Shown here: piece after piece, positions 16,274-24,325 of the stretch
Layout: each line of letters opens with the position of its first letter
How positions within the stretch are numbered: the first letter of the stretch is position 1
DNA from: an uncultured Mucilaginibacter sp.
GTDB lineage: Bacteria > Bacteroidota > Bacteroidia > Sphingobacteriales > Sphingobacteriaceae
Assembly (NCBI RefSeq): GCF_946481715.1
Contig: NZ_CAMLOV010000050.1
Coordinates: 1 to 33,027 of the forward strand
DNA length: 33,027 bases
Reading direction: 5' to 3'
The notes under the pieces: model-generated
The model's input: only the letters and a program-made list of their open reading frames with translations
Database searches by the model: none
What the model was told of the DNA's origin: nothing
Position numbers and translations under genes: made by a program

Positions 16274-17938
16274 ATGGAGCAAAACAATTCAAATAACAGC
16301 TTTTTAGCCGAGATTGAAGAGCTGCGCCAACAACTGGAGGAGGCTAATGATACCATAAATGCCATCCGCACCGGCCAGGTAGATGCTTTGGTGGTAAAAG
16401 ATAACGCCGGACACCAGCTATATACCCTAAAAACTGCAGATCAAACGTACCGTGTATTTATCGAAAAAATGAACGAAGGAGCGGTTACCATAAACCGCGA
16501 AGGTATTGTTTTATATTGTAACAGCCGCTTTGCCGTTATGGCTGACACCCCGCTGGAAGAAGCTATCGGCATGCCGATATTATCCTTTGTCCCCAAAAAA
16601 GCAAAAGAAAAACTGCAAAAACTGATAGACAACAGTTGGGAACAAGACTGCAAACAGGAAATAACCATAAAAGATGGCGGCGATAAGGATATGTATTGCC
16701 TGTTTAGTTGCACCACTATAGAATTGGATAGCGGTATCGCCCTCAGCCTAATCATCACCGACCTTACGGTACTTAAAGCTACCGAACAGGAGTTAAAACT
16801 ACGCAATGACCAGTTAGAGGAGGCGCGCACGGCAACCGAAATATTGAATGAATCGTTGGAGGCTACCGTTAAAGAACGCACCCACGACCTCACCATAAGC
16901 CGCGAGCACTTTAAATTGCTCACCAATAATATAGTGCAAATGACCTGGACCAACCTGCCCGACGGTAATGTAACATCGTACAACCAATGTTGGTACGATT
17001 ATACGGGGCTGGACTTTGATACGACAGGTGGTTTTGGCTGGCAGGAGGTGGTACACCCCGACGACCTTGCAGAAACTGCCGAAAAATATACCGCATCGTT
17101 ACAATCGGGCGAGATGTTTGAGGTGGAGAACCGCTACCGCCGGCACGATGGTGTTTACCGCTGGCACTTAAACCGTTCGCGGCCATTAAGAGATGATGAG
17201 GGCAAGATCATATTTTGGGTAGGTACTGCTACCGATATTGAAGACCAAAAGCGGGAGATGGAGCGTAAAGATGAGTTTATAGGTATTGCAAGCCATGAGT
17301 TAAAAACGCCGCTAACAAGCCTTAAAGGGTATCTGCAGCTCATGTCGGCCTATAACAAGGAAGAACTGCCGGCTGCTATCAAAAACTATATAGCCAAAGC
17401 AGGCGGATCGTTAAACAAATTGCAATCGCTTATAAACGACCTGTTGGATGTGAGCAAGATAAAGGCCGGCGGGTTGGAGTACGCTGTGGCCGAGGTAACC
17501 ACCGATGACCTTGTGGGCCAGTGCATGGAAAATGCCGTACATATGTACCCCCTTTATTCGTTTGCGAACCATGCTGAAAAGAATTATAAGGTACATGGCA
17601 ACCAGGAACGGTTAGAACAAGTTTTAATGAACCTGGTAAACAATGCCGTTAAATACTCGTACATCAACAAATCGGTAACTATCACTACCGCGCAACACGG
17701 CGAATACGTGCGTATATCTGTTACCGACCAGGGCATAGGGCTCTCTGCCGACCAAAAAAGCAAAATATTTGAGCGCTTTTACCGTGTAGAAGATAAAATG
17801 AACATGACCAGCGGCCTGGGCATGGGGCTTTATATCTCTCACGAGATAGTCCAAAACCACCATGGCCGCATTGGCGTAGATAGCGAGCCGGGCAAGGGCT
17901 CTACCTTTTATTTTGAGTTGCCGCTGATAGAAGAGTAA
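16274..17938 (+). CDS. Kai-operon PAS sensor histidine kinase
   Basis: The ATG at 16274 (MEQNNSN), four bases after the KaiB-like stop, is preferred over one inside that gene at 16247; it gives 554 residues. A coiled-coil leader holds the motif DTINAIRTGQVDALVV, common in front of PAS kinases. PAS1 is at ~50-170, then a helical stretch (175-210), and PAS2 at ~215-330 (MTWTNLPDGNVTSYNQCWYDYTG split by family-typical turns). HisKA has H341 (ASHELKTP), and HATPase has NNAVKYS, DQGIGL and SGLGMGLY. No membrane segments and no KaiB-like domain. It is the likely output of the KaiC/KaiB proteins, but no response regulator follows. Confidence 0.93.
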   Translation: MEQNNSNNSFLAEIEELRQQLEEANDTINAIRTGQVDALVVKDNAGHQLYTLKTADQTYRVFIEKMNEGAVTINREGIVLYCNSRFAVMADTPLEEAIGMPILSFVPKKAKEKLQKLIDNSWEQDCKQEITIKDGGDKDMYCLFSCTTIELDSGIALSLIITDLTVLKATEQELKLRNDQLEEARTATEILNESLEATVKERTHDLTISREHFKLLTNNIVQMTWTNLPDGNVTSYNQCWYDYTGLDFDTTGGFGWQEVVHPDDLAETAEKYTASLQSGEMFEVENRYRRHDGVYRWHLNRSRPLRDDEGKIIFWVGTATDIEDQKREMERKDEFIGIASHELKTPLTSLKGYLQLMSAYNKEELPAAIKNYIAKAGGSLNKLQSLINDLLDVSKIKAGGLEYAVAEVTTDDLVGQCMENAVHMYPLYSFANHAEKNYKVHGNQERLEQVLMNLVNNAVKYSYINKSVTITTAQHGEYVRISVTDQGIGLSADQKSKIFERFYRVEDKMNMTSGLGMGLYISHEIVQNHHGRIGVDSEPGKGSTFYFELPLIEE

Positions 17939-17950
17939 TAGCTTCAATTT

Positions 17951-18034
17951 AATATCGAACACCGAATGCCCAATAACGAATGATGAAGTGGAAAAACTTC
18001 GGAGTTTGATATTCAAAATTCATTATTCGATATT
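17951..18034. repeat. Dyad-symmetric intergenic repeat
   Basis: The outer ends AATATCGAA (17951-17959) and TTCGATATT (18026-18034) are perfect inverted copies, and the centre has GAAGT/ACTTC arms around a short A-rich loop. It looks like a dispersed palindromic intergenic element and may also end kai-operon transcripts. An 11-base direct repeat TTGTGACCAAC follows at 18048-18058 and 18079-18089. Confidence 0.6.
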
Positions 18035-18151
18035 CCGCCCTCCGCCCTTGTGACCAACAACCTTCCGCATTGTTAACGTTGTGACCAACCATGTGGGCTT
18101 TGCCGCGCAAATTAATTTGCTGATATTGCCACCATATCTATAAAACCGAAC

Positions 18152-18922
18152 ATGAGCACTAACGATAATGGCAATGTATCGCTAACCCTTGGCGATGATG
18201 GCATAGCTACCATCAGCTTTTACCATCCCGCGCAAAACTCACTGCCCGCAGGGCTGCTTAAAGAACTTGCAGAGATGATCACCTTCGCCGGTATCGATTC
18301 TAAAACCCGCCTCATATTGCTAAAAAGCGAGGGTGAACGTACCTTTTGCGCAGGTGCCAGCTTTGACGAATTACTGCAAATAAAAGACAAACAGGCCGGC
18401 GCCGAATTTTTCTCGGGCTTTGCCAAGGTGATAAACGCCTGTCGTAAATCGCCAAAGATCATCATCGCCCGTATACAGGGCAAAGCCGTTGGCGGTGGCG
18501 TTGGGCTGGCCGCAGCAGCCGATTACTGCCTGGCCACCGAAGCCGCATCCATCAAACTAAGCGAACTGGCCATTGGTATTGGCCCTTTTGTGATATCGCC
18601 TGCGGTGATACGCAAAATTGGCTTGCCTGCGTTTTCGCAGCTTACCATCCGCGCGGTTGATTTCCAAACCGCGCAATGGGCAAAAGAAAAAGGGCTGTAT
18701 AACGAGGTTTACGCCGATATCTCCGCCCTTGACGAGGCATTGGCCGCCCTCACTCAAAAACTCGCCTCCTACCACCCCGAAGCACTTGTAGGGCTTAAAC
18801 AAATACTTTGGGAAGGAACAGAAAACTGGGATGAACTACTATTGGAACGGGCGGCCATCAGCGGCGAGTTGGTGCTATCGGAGTTTACGCAACAGGCGCT
18901 GAATGGGTTTTTGAAGAAGTAG
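18152..18922 (+). CDS. Enoyl-CoA hydratase/isomerase family protein
   Basis: This 256-residue crotonase-fold protein hydrates or isomerises an acyl-CoA in the cytoplasm. Oxyanion-hole backbones are in FCAGASF (66-68) and QGKAVGGGVGL (114-116). The Glu corresponding to Glu144 of rat enoyl-CoA hydratase is E138 (KLSELAIGIGP). The second catalytic Glu (Glu164 equivalent) appears absent around GLPAFSQL, so simple hydratase activity is uncertain; isomerase or a methylglutaconyl-CoA-type role is possible. It stands alone, with no other CoA pathway genes nearby, so the substrate cannot be inferred. Confidence 0.9.
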   Translation: MSTNDNGNVSLTLGDDGIATISFYHPAQNSLPAGLLKELAEMITFAGIDSKTRLILLKSEGERTFCAGASFDELLQIKDKQAGAEFFSGFAKVINACRKSPKIIIARIQGKAVGGGVGLAAAADYCLATEAASIKLSELAIGIGPFVISPAVIRKIGLPAFSQLTIRAVDFQTAQWAKEKGLYNEVYADISALDEALAALTQKLASYHPEALVGLKQILWEGTENWDELLLERAAISGELVLSEFTQQALNGFLKK

Positions 18923-18978
18923 CTTTCAACTCACCTCTACGTCCTTGCAAAAGCGGCAATGACGATATACTATTAAAA

Positions 18979-19005
18979 CAAAAAAAGCCCCTCAACCGAG
19001 GGGCT
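18979..19005 (-). terminator. Rho-independent terminator of the Tyr/Arg-rich secreted protein gene
   Basis: The stem AGCCCCTC (18986-18993) pairs with GAGGGGCT (18998-19005), loop AACC. Read on the minus strand it is followed by a run of T, matching the end of the 19029-19358 gene. The plus-strand direction lacks a T run. Confidence 0.85.
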
Positions 19006-19028
19006 CCATATATTTATCTAATTTATAA

Positions 19029-19358
19029 TTACCATCTTCTGCCACCGCGTCCCCATCCGTTTCCGTGCCCACGGCCATGGCCACGTCCTTCATAATAATG
19101 TTCGCGGTAAACTACACGGCGGTATTGTGGCCTATAATAAACACGGCGGTATGCTGGCCTATAATAAACCGGGCGGGCAACATAAACGGGGCGTTCGTAG
19201 TAAACGGGTGCTGGTTCTTCATAGTAGGAAGGGTAAACTACCCGGCGAGGTTGGTTGTAACCAATGTGGATGTTTGCGCCTATCCTTACCTGGGCATTTG
19301 CAAACTGTGTTGTAGCGGCTAATACAAGTGCTATTATCGAAAATTTGATTAGTTTCAT
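19029..19358 (-). CDS. Small secreted Tyr/Arg-rich low-complexity protein
   Basis: This 109-residue protein has a clear signal peptide (MKLIKFSIIALVLAATTQFANA, cut before QVRIG). The mature part is strongly biased to Tyr, Arg, Pro and Val with repeats of the type RPVYYRPAYRRVYY, and it ends in a Gly/Arg/His-rich tail (GRGHGRGHGNGWG). No catalytic domain is visible; it is probably disordered or extended in the periplasm. It resembles the protein at 25875-26195 in design. The role is unknown; surface or matrix binding is only a guess. Confidence 0.85.
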   Translation of the reverse strand: MKLIKFSIIALVLAATTQFANAQVRIGANIHIGYNQPRRVVYPSYYEEPAPVYYERPVYVARPVYYRPAYRRVYYRPQYRRVVYREHYYEGRGHGRGHGNGWGRGGRRW

Positions 19359-19452
19359 GACTATAATTTTTAGTTACTAATTATTGTTCGTTTTGTAGGT
19401 ATGACTCTCTACTCCGCTAAGGGTTTAAAAATTATGCCAAAGTTTTTTTAAA

Positions 19453-19746
19453 TCAGCCTTCGTAAAGCTTCAAGCGGCTGCGCAAAATGGCTATTTCCTG
19501 CTGCAGGCTTTCTACTTTATCCAACAGGCCGTCAATCACTAAAATCCCCGGTTCGTTTATTTCCAGTTGGGTGTGCAAGCGGGCAAGCCGCTCTATTTTT
19601 TGTATCTCATCCATTGGTATACAGGTAGTTTGGTTAACTACCGTTACCTCAATAAGCCCCGCTTCCTGTAGGTGGTCTATAAATGTATATTTCACATTGT
19701 GGTAAACGCAAAAATCGGTTACGGTTATTAAATTATCAGTTTTCAT
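19453..19746 (-). CDS. cbpM: CbpM-like chaperone modulator
   Basis: This 97-residue protein has a MerR-like N-terminus (LITVTDFCVYHNVKYTFIDHLQEAGL) and a C-terminal helix (LDKVESLQQEIAILRSRL) that fits the CbpM family. In E. coli CbpM binds the J-domain of CbpA and blocks its co-chaperone activity. It follows the cbpA gene by 17 bases on the same strand, the standard cbpAM order, which makes the assignment strong. Confidence 0.9.
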   Translation of the reverse strand: MKTDNLITVTDFCVYHNVKYTFIDHLQEAGLIEVTVVNQTTCIPMDEIQKIERLARLHTQLEINEPGILVIDGLLDKVESLQQEIAILRSRLKLYEG

Positions 19747-19763
19747 TGGCTTAATTTTTTTTT

Positions 19764-20687
19764 TCAGGATTTTGCTAATTCTTCAAATAATTCGCGTTGT
19801 TTTGCCGACAGGTGGGTGGGTAATTGTACATTGTAGGTGATATACAGGTCGCCAAATTGTCCTTCTTTTTTGTAAACCGGTACGCCCTTTCCTTTCAATT
19901 TTACCTTTGTGCCGTTTTGCGTACCTGCCGCAACCTTCAATTTCACTTTGCCACTTAGCGTATCTGCCGTAATTTCTCCGCCCAACACAGCGGTATATAA
20001 ATCAAGGATGATGGTTTTATGCAGGTCGCTGCCGGTGCGTTTAAATTCAGGGTCATCAGGGATAGTAAAGGTAATGTAAAGGTCGCCGGCTGGTGCGCCA
20101 TTTGTCCCGGCTGCCCCATGCCCTGCTATTTTTATGGTTTGCCCGTTTTCTATTCCCGCAGGTATGGTAAGCCTGATGTTTTTGCCATTAACCGTAAGCG
20201 TTTGCTTTTTCGATTCCATGGTATCGCGCAAGCTCATTTGATAGGTAGCATTCAAATCCTGCCCGCGGTAGCGTTGCTGCTGCCTGCCACCAGTGCCGCT
20301 TCCCGGCGGCCCGCCGCCAAACATGGAATTGAAGAACTCCGAAAAATCGCCGCCGCCACCAAAATCGTAGCCGCCAAAATCCTGCGGCCCGCCGCCGCCA
20401 AACCCGCCGCTATAGCTGCTTTGGCCGCGTTGCTGTTGCCGGGCCTGCTCATAAGCATCGCCATTTTGCCAGTTTTCTCCGTATTTATCGTACTTTTTTC
20501 GTTTCTCGGGGTCGCTTAAAACCTCGTTAGCTTCATTAAGTTGCTGAAATGTCTTGTTCGATTCGGCATTATCGGGATTCAGATCTGGATGGTGTTTGCG
20601 GGCAAGCTTACGGTAGGCACTTTTGATGTCCTTATCCGAAGCCGTTTTATCAACACCTAAAATTTTGTAATAATCTATAAAAGCCAT
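19764..20687 (-). CDS. cbpA: CbpA-like DnaJ-class co-chaperone
   Basis: I chose the ATG at 20687 (MAFIDYYKILGV), which puts the J-domain at the N-terminus as usual and gives 307 residues, matching E. coli CbpA (306). An upstream ATG at 20720 would add MRVYNSEPFTA. The J-domain (1-70) has HPD at 33-35. A Gly/Phe/Gln-rich linker (~75-135) follows, then the two C-terminal substrate-binding beta domains (~140-305). There is no Cys-rich zinc finger, which separates it from true DnaJ. It stimulates DnaK, and cbpM downstream should regulate it. Confidence 0.94.
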   Translation of the reverse strand: MAFIDYYKILGVDKTASDKDIKSAYRKLARKHHPDLNPDNAESNKTFQQLNEANEVLSDPEKRKKYDKYGENWQNGDAYEQARQQQRGQSSYSGGFGGGGPQDFGGYDFGGGGDFSEFFNSMFGGGPPGSGTGGRQQQRYRGQDLNATYQMSLRDTMESKKQTLTVNGKNIRLTIPAGIENGQTIKIAGHGAAGTNGAPAGDLYITFTIPDDPEFKRTGSDLHKTIILDLYTAVLGGEITADTLSGKVKLKVAAGTQNGTKVKLKGKGVPVYKKEGQFGDLYITYNVQLPTHLSAKQRELFEELAKS

Positions 20688-20794
20688 GGCAGTAAAAGGT
20701 TCTGAGTTATAAACCCGCAAATGGGGCGCTAAGTTTTAATAGCTGTACTAAATTACGGTAAGTTTACATAAATTACAGCCCCAATTACCCTATA

Positions 20795-21886
20795 ATGACT
20801 ACAATCACTAATTCGGCTGCCGGGTTTAAAAGCAGCTCTACGGCTTACCTTAACGTACTCCGCATTTTTGCCTGTTTAATGGTGCTTATTGTGCATAGCG
20901 GCGAGTTTTTTTACATTGGCCCGGTTGGTGATATACTTACTACGCACTATACCTGGGTAAACCATTACGGTAGCCTGATGCGCGCCTGTGTGCCCCTGTT
21001 TGTAATGATATCGGGGTATTTACTGCTGCCCATCAAAGAACCGGCGGGGGTGTTTTATAAAAAACGTTTTACGCGGCTGCTTATTCCGTTTTTGTTTTGG
21101 TCGGTTATGTATTGTATTGTCCCTTACTTTTTAGGTGCCGACCCGGCCGAAAAAATGTGGGCGAATTTGGCAACTATCCCGGTAAATGTTAATTGGAGTG
21201 CCGGGCATTTGTGGTTTGTTTACATGTTTATTGGCGTTTACCTTTTTATCCCGGTAATATCGCCCTGGGCGCAAACGGCATCAAAAAACTTTAAGCTGTT
21301 CTTTTTGGCGATATGGGTTTTCACCCTCTTTTTGCCTTACATCCGCACCATTTACCCCGATGTTTTGGGCGAAGTGTTTTGGAACAAATTTTCCAGCGTG
21401 CATTACTTTTCGGGGTATATAGGTTATTTGGTGCTTGGGCAATATATTAAGGAGCATGTTAAGCTATCTAAACCGGCCACCATTGGCATTGGGCTGGGGC
21501 TTGTTGTAGCCGGGTATTTGATTACTCACCAGGTATTTGCACAGCAATGGCCAACCGCCAAAACCCTGCCCGAGCTTGAACTATCCTGGGCTTTCCCAAC
21601 TATTAATGTTGCCATGATGGCTACCGGGATGTTCCTGTTGTTTAGCCTTGTGAGTTTTAAAAACGCAAAAACAGAAATGGCAGTGGCTAAATTCTCCGGG
21701 TTAACCTATGGCATGTACCTGGCGCATATCCTGGTGCTTAACCAATTGTACAAACCAATAAACAGCTGGTTAAATGGCGATGTGATGCTGGTGATACCTA
21801 TATTGGCGGTAAGTACGTTTATTGTTACGTACATCGGCATAAAGGCATTATCTTACCTGCCGGGGAGTAAATATATTGTGGGGTAA
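20795..21886 (+). CDS. Membrane acyltransferase (acyltransferase family 3)
   Basis: This 363-residue protein has about ten hydrophobic segments and the family start YLNVLRIFACLMVLIVHSGE with the conserved His in VHS. LWFVYMFIGVYLFIPVI is typical of the WecH/YiaH-like branch. Such enzymes move acyl groups (often acetyl) to sugars of surface polymers at the inner membrane. No polysaccharide genes adjoin, so the acceptor is unknown. It is divergent from cbpA and ends at an inverted repeat. Confidence 0.9.
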   Translation: MTTITNSAAGFKSSSTAYLNVLRIFACLMVLIVHSGEFFYIGPVGDILTTHYTWVNHYGSLMRACVPLFVMISGYLLLPIKEPAGVFYKKRFTRLLIPFLFWSVMYCIVPYFLGADPAEKMWANLATIPVNVNWSAGHLWFVYMFIGVYLFIPVISPWAQTASKNFKLFFLAIWVFTLFLPYIRTIYPDVLGEVFWNKFSSVHYFSGYIGYLVLGQYIKEHVKLSKPATIGIGLGLVVAGYLITHQVFAQQWPTAKTLPELELSWAFPTINVAMMATGMFLLFSLVSFKNAKTEMAVAKFSGLTYGMYLAHILVLNQLYKPINSWLNGDVMLVIPILAVSTFIVTYIGIKALSYLPGSKYIVG

Positions 21887-21982
21887 GCCCCACCCAAACC
21901 CTCCCCGGTAGGGAGGGCTTAAAATAAATTCTATTATTCACTATTAAAAAGTCTCCCCTACCAGGGGAGATTTAGAGGGGGC
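21886..21982. repeat. Inverted pair of intergenic repeats (long stem-loop)
   Basis: Two related ~35-base arms (21886-21920 and 21949-21982) are inverted copies: AGCCCC...GGTAGGGAGGGCTT on one side and the reverse complement type AAGTCTCCCCTACC...GGGGGCT on the other. Each arm also has its own small palindrome. The pair could fold into a long hairpin between the acyltransferase and cupin genes, right after the acyltransferase stop. Confidence 0.75.
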
Positions 21983-21997
21983 TAACGAGGCTAATTT

Positions 21998-22333
21998 ATG
22001 GACACATCTATCTTTCATTATTTTAAAGATATTCAAACCAAGGAGATAGCGCCGGGCTATCATTCCAAAATAATACACACTGCTACCAACACCATCAATT
22101 TTATTGAGGTGGACGCAGGCAGCGAGGTGCCACCGCACCAGCATATACATGAGCAATGCGCTTTTGTGCTGGAAGGGACTTTTCAATTAACCGTAAACGG
22201 CACCCCGCAAATTATGGAGAAAGGTATGTTTGCTATTATCCCGCCTAATGTGCCGCATGGCGGTTTGGCCATAACAGATTGTAAACTGATAGACTTGTTT
22301 GCGCCGCCGCGCGAGGATTTTAAGGTGCTGTGA
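21998..22333 (+). CDS. Small cupin-domain protein
   Basis: This 111-residue single cupin has motif 1 as PPHQHIHEQCAFVLEG (H47, H49 or H51, E52) and motif 2 as GMFAIIPPNVPHGG (H87), so a metal site is likely. No other domain is present. Small cupins of this type can be enzymes or ligand sensors; the substrate cannot be inferred. The GNAT gene follows 77 bases later but has its own promoter. Confidence 0.9.
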   Translation: MDTSIFHYFKDIQTKEIAPGYHSKIIHTATNTINFIEVDAGSEVPPHQHIHEQCAFVLEGTFQLTVNGTPQIMEKGMFAIIPPNVPHGGLAITDCKLIDLFAPPREDFKVL

Positions 22334-22374
22334 GGATGTTAGAAAAGTTGGAGGTTTGTTGAAAGGTTTTAAGG

Positions 22375-22403
22375 TTGGAAAGTTAACGTAAATGCTATTT
22401 TTG
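22375..22403 (+). promoter_or_regulatory. Bacteroidota-type promoter of the GNAT gene
   Basis: A TTG (22375-22377) and TATTTTTG (22396-22403) are separated by 18 bases, matching the TTG / TAnnTTTG pattern of the primary sigma factor in this phylum. The start codon at 22411 is only seven bases downstream, so the leader would be very short or nearly absent. Confidence 0.7.
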
Positions 22404-22410
22404 CAACGCA

Positions 22411-22920
22411 ATGACTATTATTAAAGCTACTTCTGCCGATATACCTGAGCTTACTGCGCTTATTAACTTAGCTTACCGTGGCGAAACTTCCCTGAAGGGC
22501 TGGACCACCGAGGCCAATATGATAGGCGGGCAGCGCATTGGCGCAGATGACCTTGCCGAACAGTTGGCCGACCCGGATGCGGCCATTTTAAAACATACAG
22601 AAGATGATGGTACTATTACCGGCTGCGTGTACCTTAAAACGCAGGGCGACAAAGTTTACCTGGGTACGCTCACCGTTTCGCCATTGTTACAGGCGCAGGG
22701 CATAGGCCGCAAGCTGTTGGCCGCAGGCGAAGAATATGTAAAAAGCATAGGCATCCACACCATCGTAATGACGGTTATCACCGTTCGCCACGAATTGCTT
22801 GCCTGGTACGAGCGCCGCGGTTACAAAAAAACCGGCGAGATAGTGCCGCTTGATATCCCCGAAAGGTTTGGTGTTTTAAAACAGCCGCTGGATATGTTTA
22901 AGCTGGAAAAAGAGGTGTAA
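22411..22920 (+). CDS. GNAT family N-acetyltransferase
   Basis: This 169-residue acetyl-CoA-dependent transferase shows the GNAT core: an N-terminal IIKATSADIPELTALINLAY, motif A LTVSPLLQAQGIGRKLL (pyrophosphate-binding Q-x-x-G-x-G), and the C-terminal YERRGYKKTGE. The acceptor substrate is not predictable. It is preceded by a clear promoter and followed by an intergenic repeat. Confidence 0.92.
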   Translation: MTIIKATSADIPELTALINLAYRGETSLKGWTTEANMIGGQRIGADDLAEQLADPDAAILKHTEDDGTITGCVYLKTQGDKVYLGTLTVSPLLQAQGIGRKLLAAGEEYVKSIGIHTIVMTVITVRHELLAWYERRGYKKTGEIVPLDIPERFGVLKQPLDMFKLEKEV

Positions 22921-22930
22921 ACGATTTTAC

Positions 22931-23056
22931 CTCGCCCCCTCGTCATTGCTGTAAGCGATAGCGCGGCAACCATCGGCAAGCAAATCCCCTTTGTAAATCC
23001 GCTCTACTAATAGGGGATTGCTTCGTCGTTCCTCCTCGCAATGACGTGAGGGTGAG
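22931..23056. repeat. Palindromic intergenic repeat with CGTCATTGC ends
   Basis: The left arm (22931-22949, ending CGTCATTGC) and right arm (23038-23056, beginning GCAATGACG) are near-perfect inverted copies. Inner arms GCAAATCCCCT and AGGGGATTGC also pair. This is a 126-base dyad element. Short fragments with GCAATGACG recur at about 92-100 and 18955-18964. Confidence 0.75.
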
Positions 23057-23158
23057 ATATCCCCAATTTTGCTACTTTCACCTAAGTTTTCAAAATTTCC
23101 TCATTTCCCATGCAACCTCTTTGCAATAAATGCATCTTATATTATATAAGGCGCAAGC

Positions 23159-23518
23159 ATGGATCAGTTACACCCACAGTTAAAAGATTTTATTATTGAT
23201 TACTGTAGCAAGTACAAAGTGCAAAAGGTGGACGTGGAAAGCCTTTCGCCCGATACCAGCATCGACCTCGACCTGGATATCTTCGATATAGAAATAGACC
23301 TTTTTATAGATGAATTTGCCGAACATTTTAAAATAGATGCCACCCGTTTTACCTGGTATAAATACGGCTACCCAACCGGTTCGGCTAAGGTAAACATGCT
23401 AAAAATGCTATTCGGTTATAAACGCCGCTGGGTAAAGCAACTGGCCGAACGCTGGTATACCCCAAAGCTGCGGGTACGCACGCTGCAATCGGCCCTGCAA
23501 ACGGGTAAATTGTTATAG
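23159..23518 (+). CDS. DUF1493-like acidic protein
   Basis: This 119-residue protein has an acidic first half (SLSPDTSIDLDLDIFDIEID) and a basic second half (GYKRRWVKQLAERW). The pattern fits DUF1493, a small family with an acyl-carrier-like helical layout, but I see no DSL phosphopantetheine site. Function is unknown. It is flanked by an intergenic repeat upstream and converges on the YdeI-like gene. Confidence 0.7.
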   Translation: MDQLHPQLKDFIIDYCSKYKVQKVDVESLSPDTSIDLDLDIFDIEIDLFIDEFAEHFKIDATRFTWYKYGYPTGSAKVNMLKMLFGYKRRWVKQLAERWYTPKLRVRTLQSALQTGKLL

Positions 23519-23523
23519 TAACG

Positions 23524-24081
23524 CTACCCAATCCTCTTCCCCTCTTCGCTCGCTTTAATCAAAGCCTCTAACCGGCTTAGTTGTGTTTTTTCCTGCTTGG
23601 CGCTCATTACGCGGTGCCGCATTTGCTTTTTATACCAGGGAGCCTGCGCGTGGAAGAAATCCCAGGCTTTTTTATTGGCCGCAAACTGTTTTTCGTAGGC
23701 GGGCGCCAATTGCATTTCCTCGTTTTCGAAACTGTAGATAGCCGAGCGTTTTTCTTCGCGTTTGGCGTAAGCGGCTATGCCTGCGGGTTGCATCAGCCCA
23801 TTTTCGGTGAGTTCGGCTATTTTTTTGATGTTGACCGCGCTCCAGATGCTTTTTGGCTTACGCGGAGTAAAACGGATGCTGTAGCTATCCTCGTTAATAT
23901 TTTTGCGTACGCCGTCTATCCAGCCAAAGCAAAGCGCCTGATCTACCGATTGTGGCCAGGTGATGCTGGGTTTGCCGCTTTTGGTGGTATAAAAGCCAAC
24001 CAGCAGCTCGGTTTTATCGGCATGGTTATGTTGCAGCCATGCGCGAAACTCCTCCTGTGTGGCAAAAAACATGGGTTCCAT
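23524..24081 (-). CDS. YdeI/OmpD-associated family protein
   Basis: The start at 24081 (MEPMFFATQEEFRAWLQ) is chosen because the upstream extension overlaps the preceding gene; it gives 185 residues. Family marks are TELLVGFYTTKSGKPSITWPQSVDQALCFGWIDG (shown in part by SITWPQSVDQAL), RFTPRKPKSIWSAVN, and a Lys/Arg-rich C-terminus. YdeI-type proteins have been linked to resistance to peptides or bacteriocins, but the mechanism is unclear. It lies 22 bases after the small membrane-protein gene and is probably co-transcribed with it. Confidence 0.88.
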   Translation of the reverse strand: MEPMFFATQEEFRAWLQHNHADKTELLVGFYTTKSGKPSITWPQSVDQALCFGWIDGVRKNINEDSYSIRFTPRKPKSIWSAVNIKKIAELTENGLMQPAGIAAYAKREEKRSAIYSFENEEMQLAPAYEKQFAANKKAWDFFHAQAPWYKKQMRHRVMSAKQEKTQLSRLEALIKASEEGKRIG

Positions 24082-24103
24082 ATGGCACCAATATACGGCA
24101 GGT

Positions 24104-24316
24104 TTATGATTTTTTTGCCGTGGCCACAATAACTATACCGCCTACCAGCAAAATACCACCGAGGTAGGGCGGCCAGTTAACCGTTTTTTGCCTGTCGGCC
24201 GATATTTGCACCGGGCCTGCATCTACTATTTTTTCCTTTTTAGTATACGTGAAGCCTGTCCAGATAAGCATGGCAGCGCCGGCGATGATAAGTATTATTC
24301 CAATTGTCCTGTTCAT
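24104..24316 (-). CDS. Small two-helix membrane protein
   Basis: This 70-residue protein has two hydrophobic segments (about 4-22, IGIILIIAGAAMLIWTGF, and 50-66, YLGGILLVGGIVIVATA) joined by a polar loop. It resembles small membrane proteins such as DUF3185, but the match is not certain. It precedes the YdeI-like gene in a likely two-gene operon, and its upstream region carries the ACACCGATT repeats. Confidence 0.8.
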   Translation of the reverse strand: MNRTIGIILIIAGAAMLIWTGFTYTKKEKIVDAGPVQISADRQKTVNWPPYLGGILLVGGIVIVATAKKS

Positions 24317-24325
24317 ATTATTGGG

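Noticed and set aside
13888..17938. A kaiA gene or SasA-type KaiB-kinase fusion
   Set aside because: No ORF of KaiA size or motif is present and the kinase has PAS domains rather than a KaiB-like sensor.
20019..20519. Plus-strand ORF of 166 residues opposite cbpA
   Set aside because: Ala-rich shadow of the Gly-rich linker in cbpA.
21886..21982. Rho-independent terminator for the acyltransferase gene
   Set aside because: The hairpin is long but no T run follows; it is better described as an intergenic repeat pair, though it may still stop transcription.
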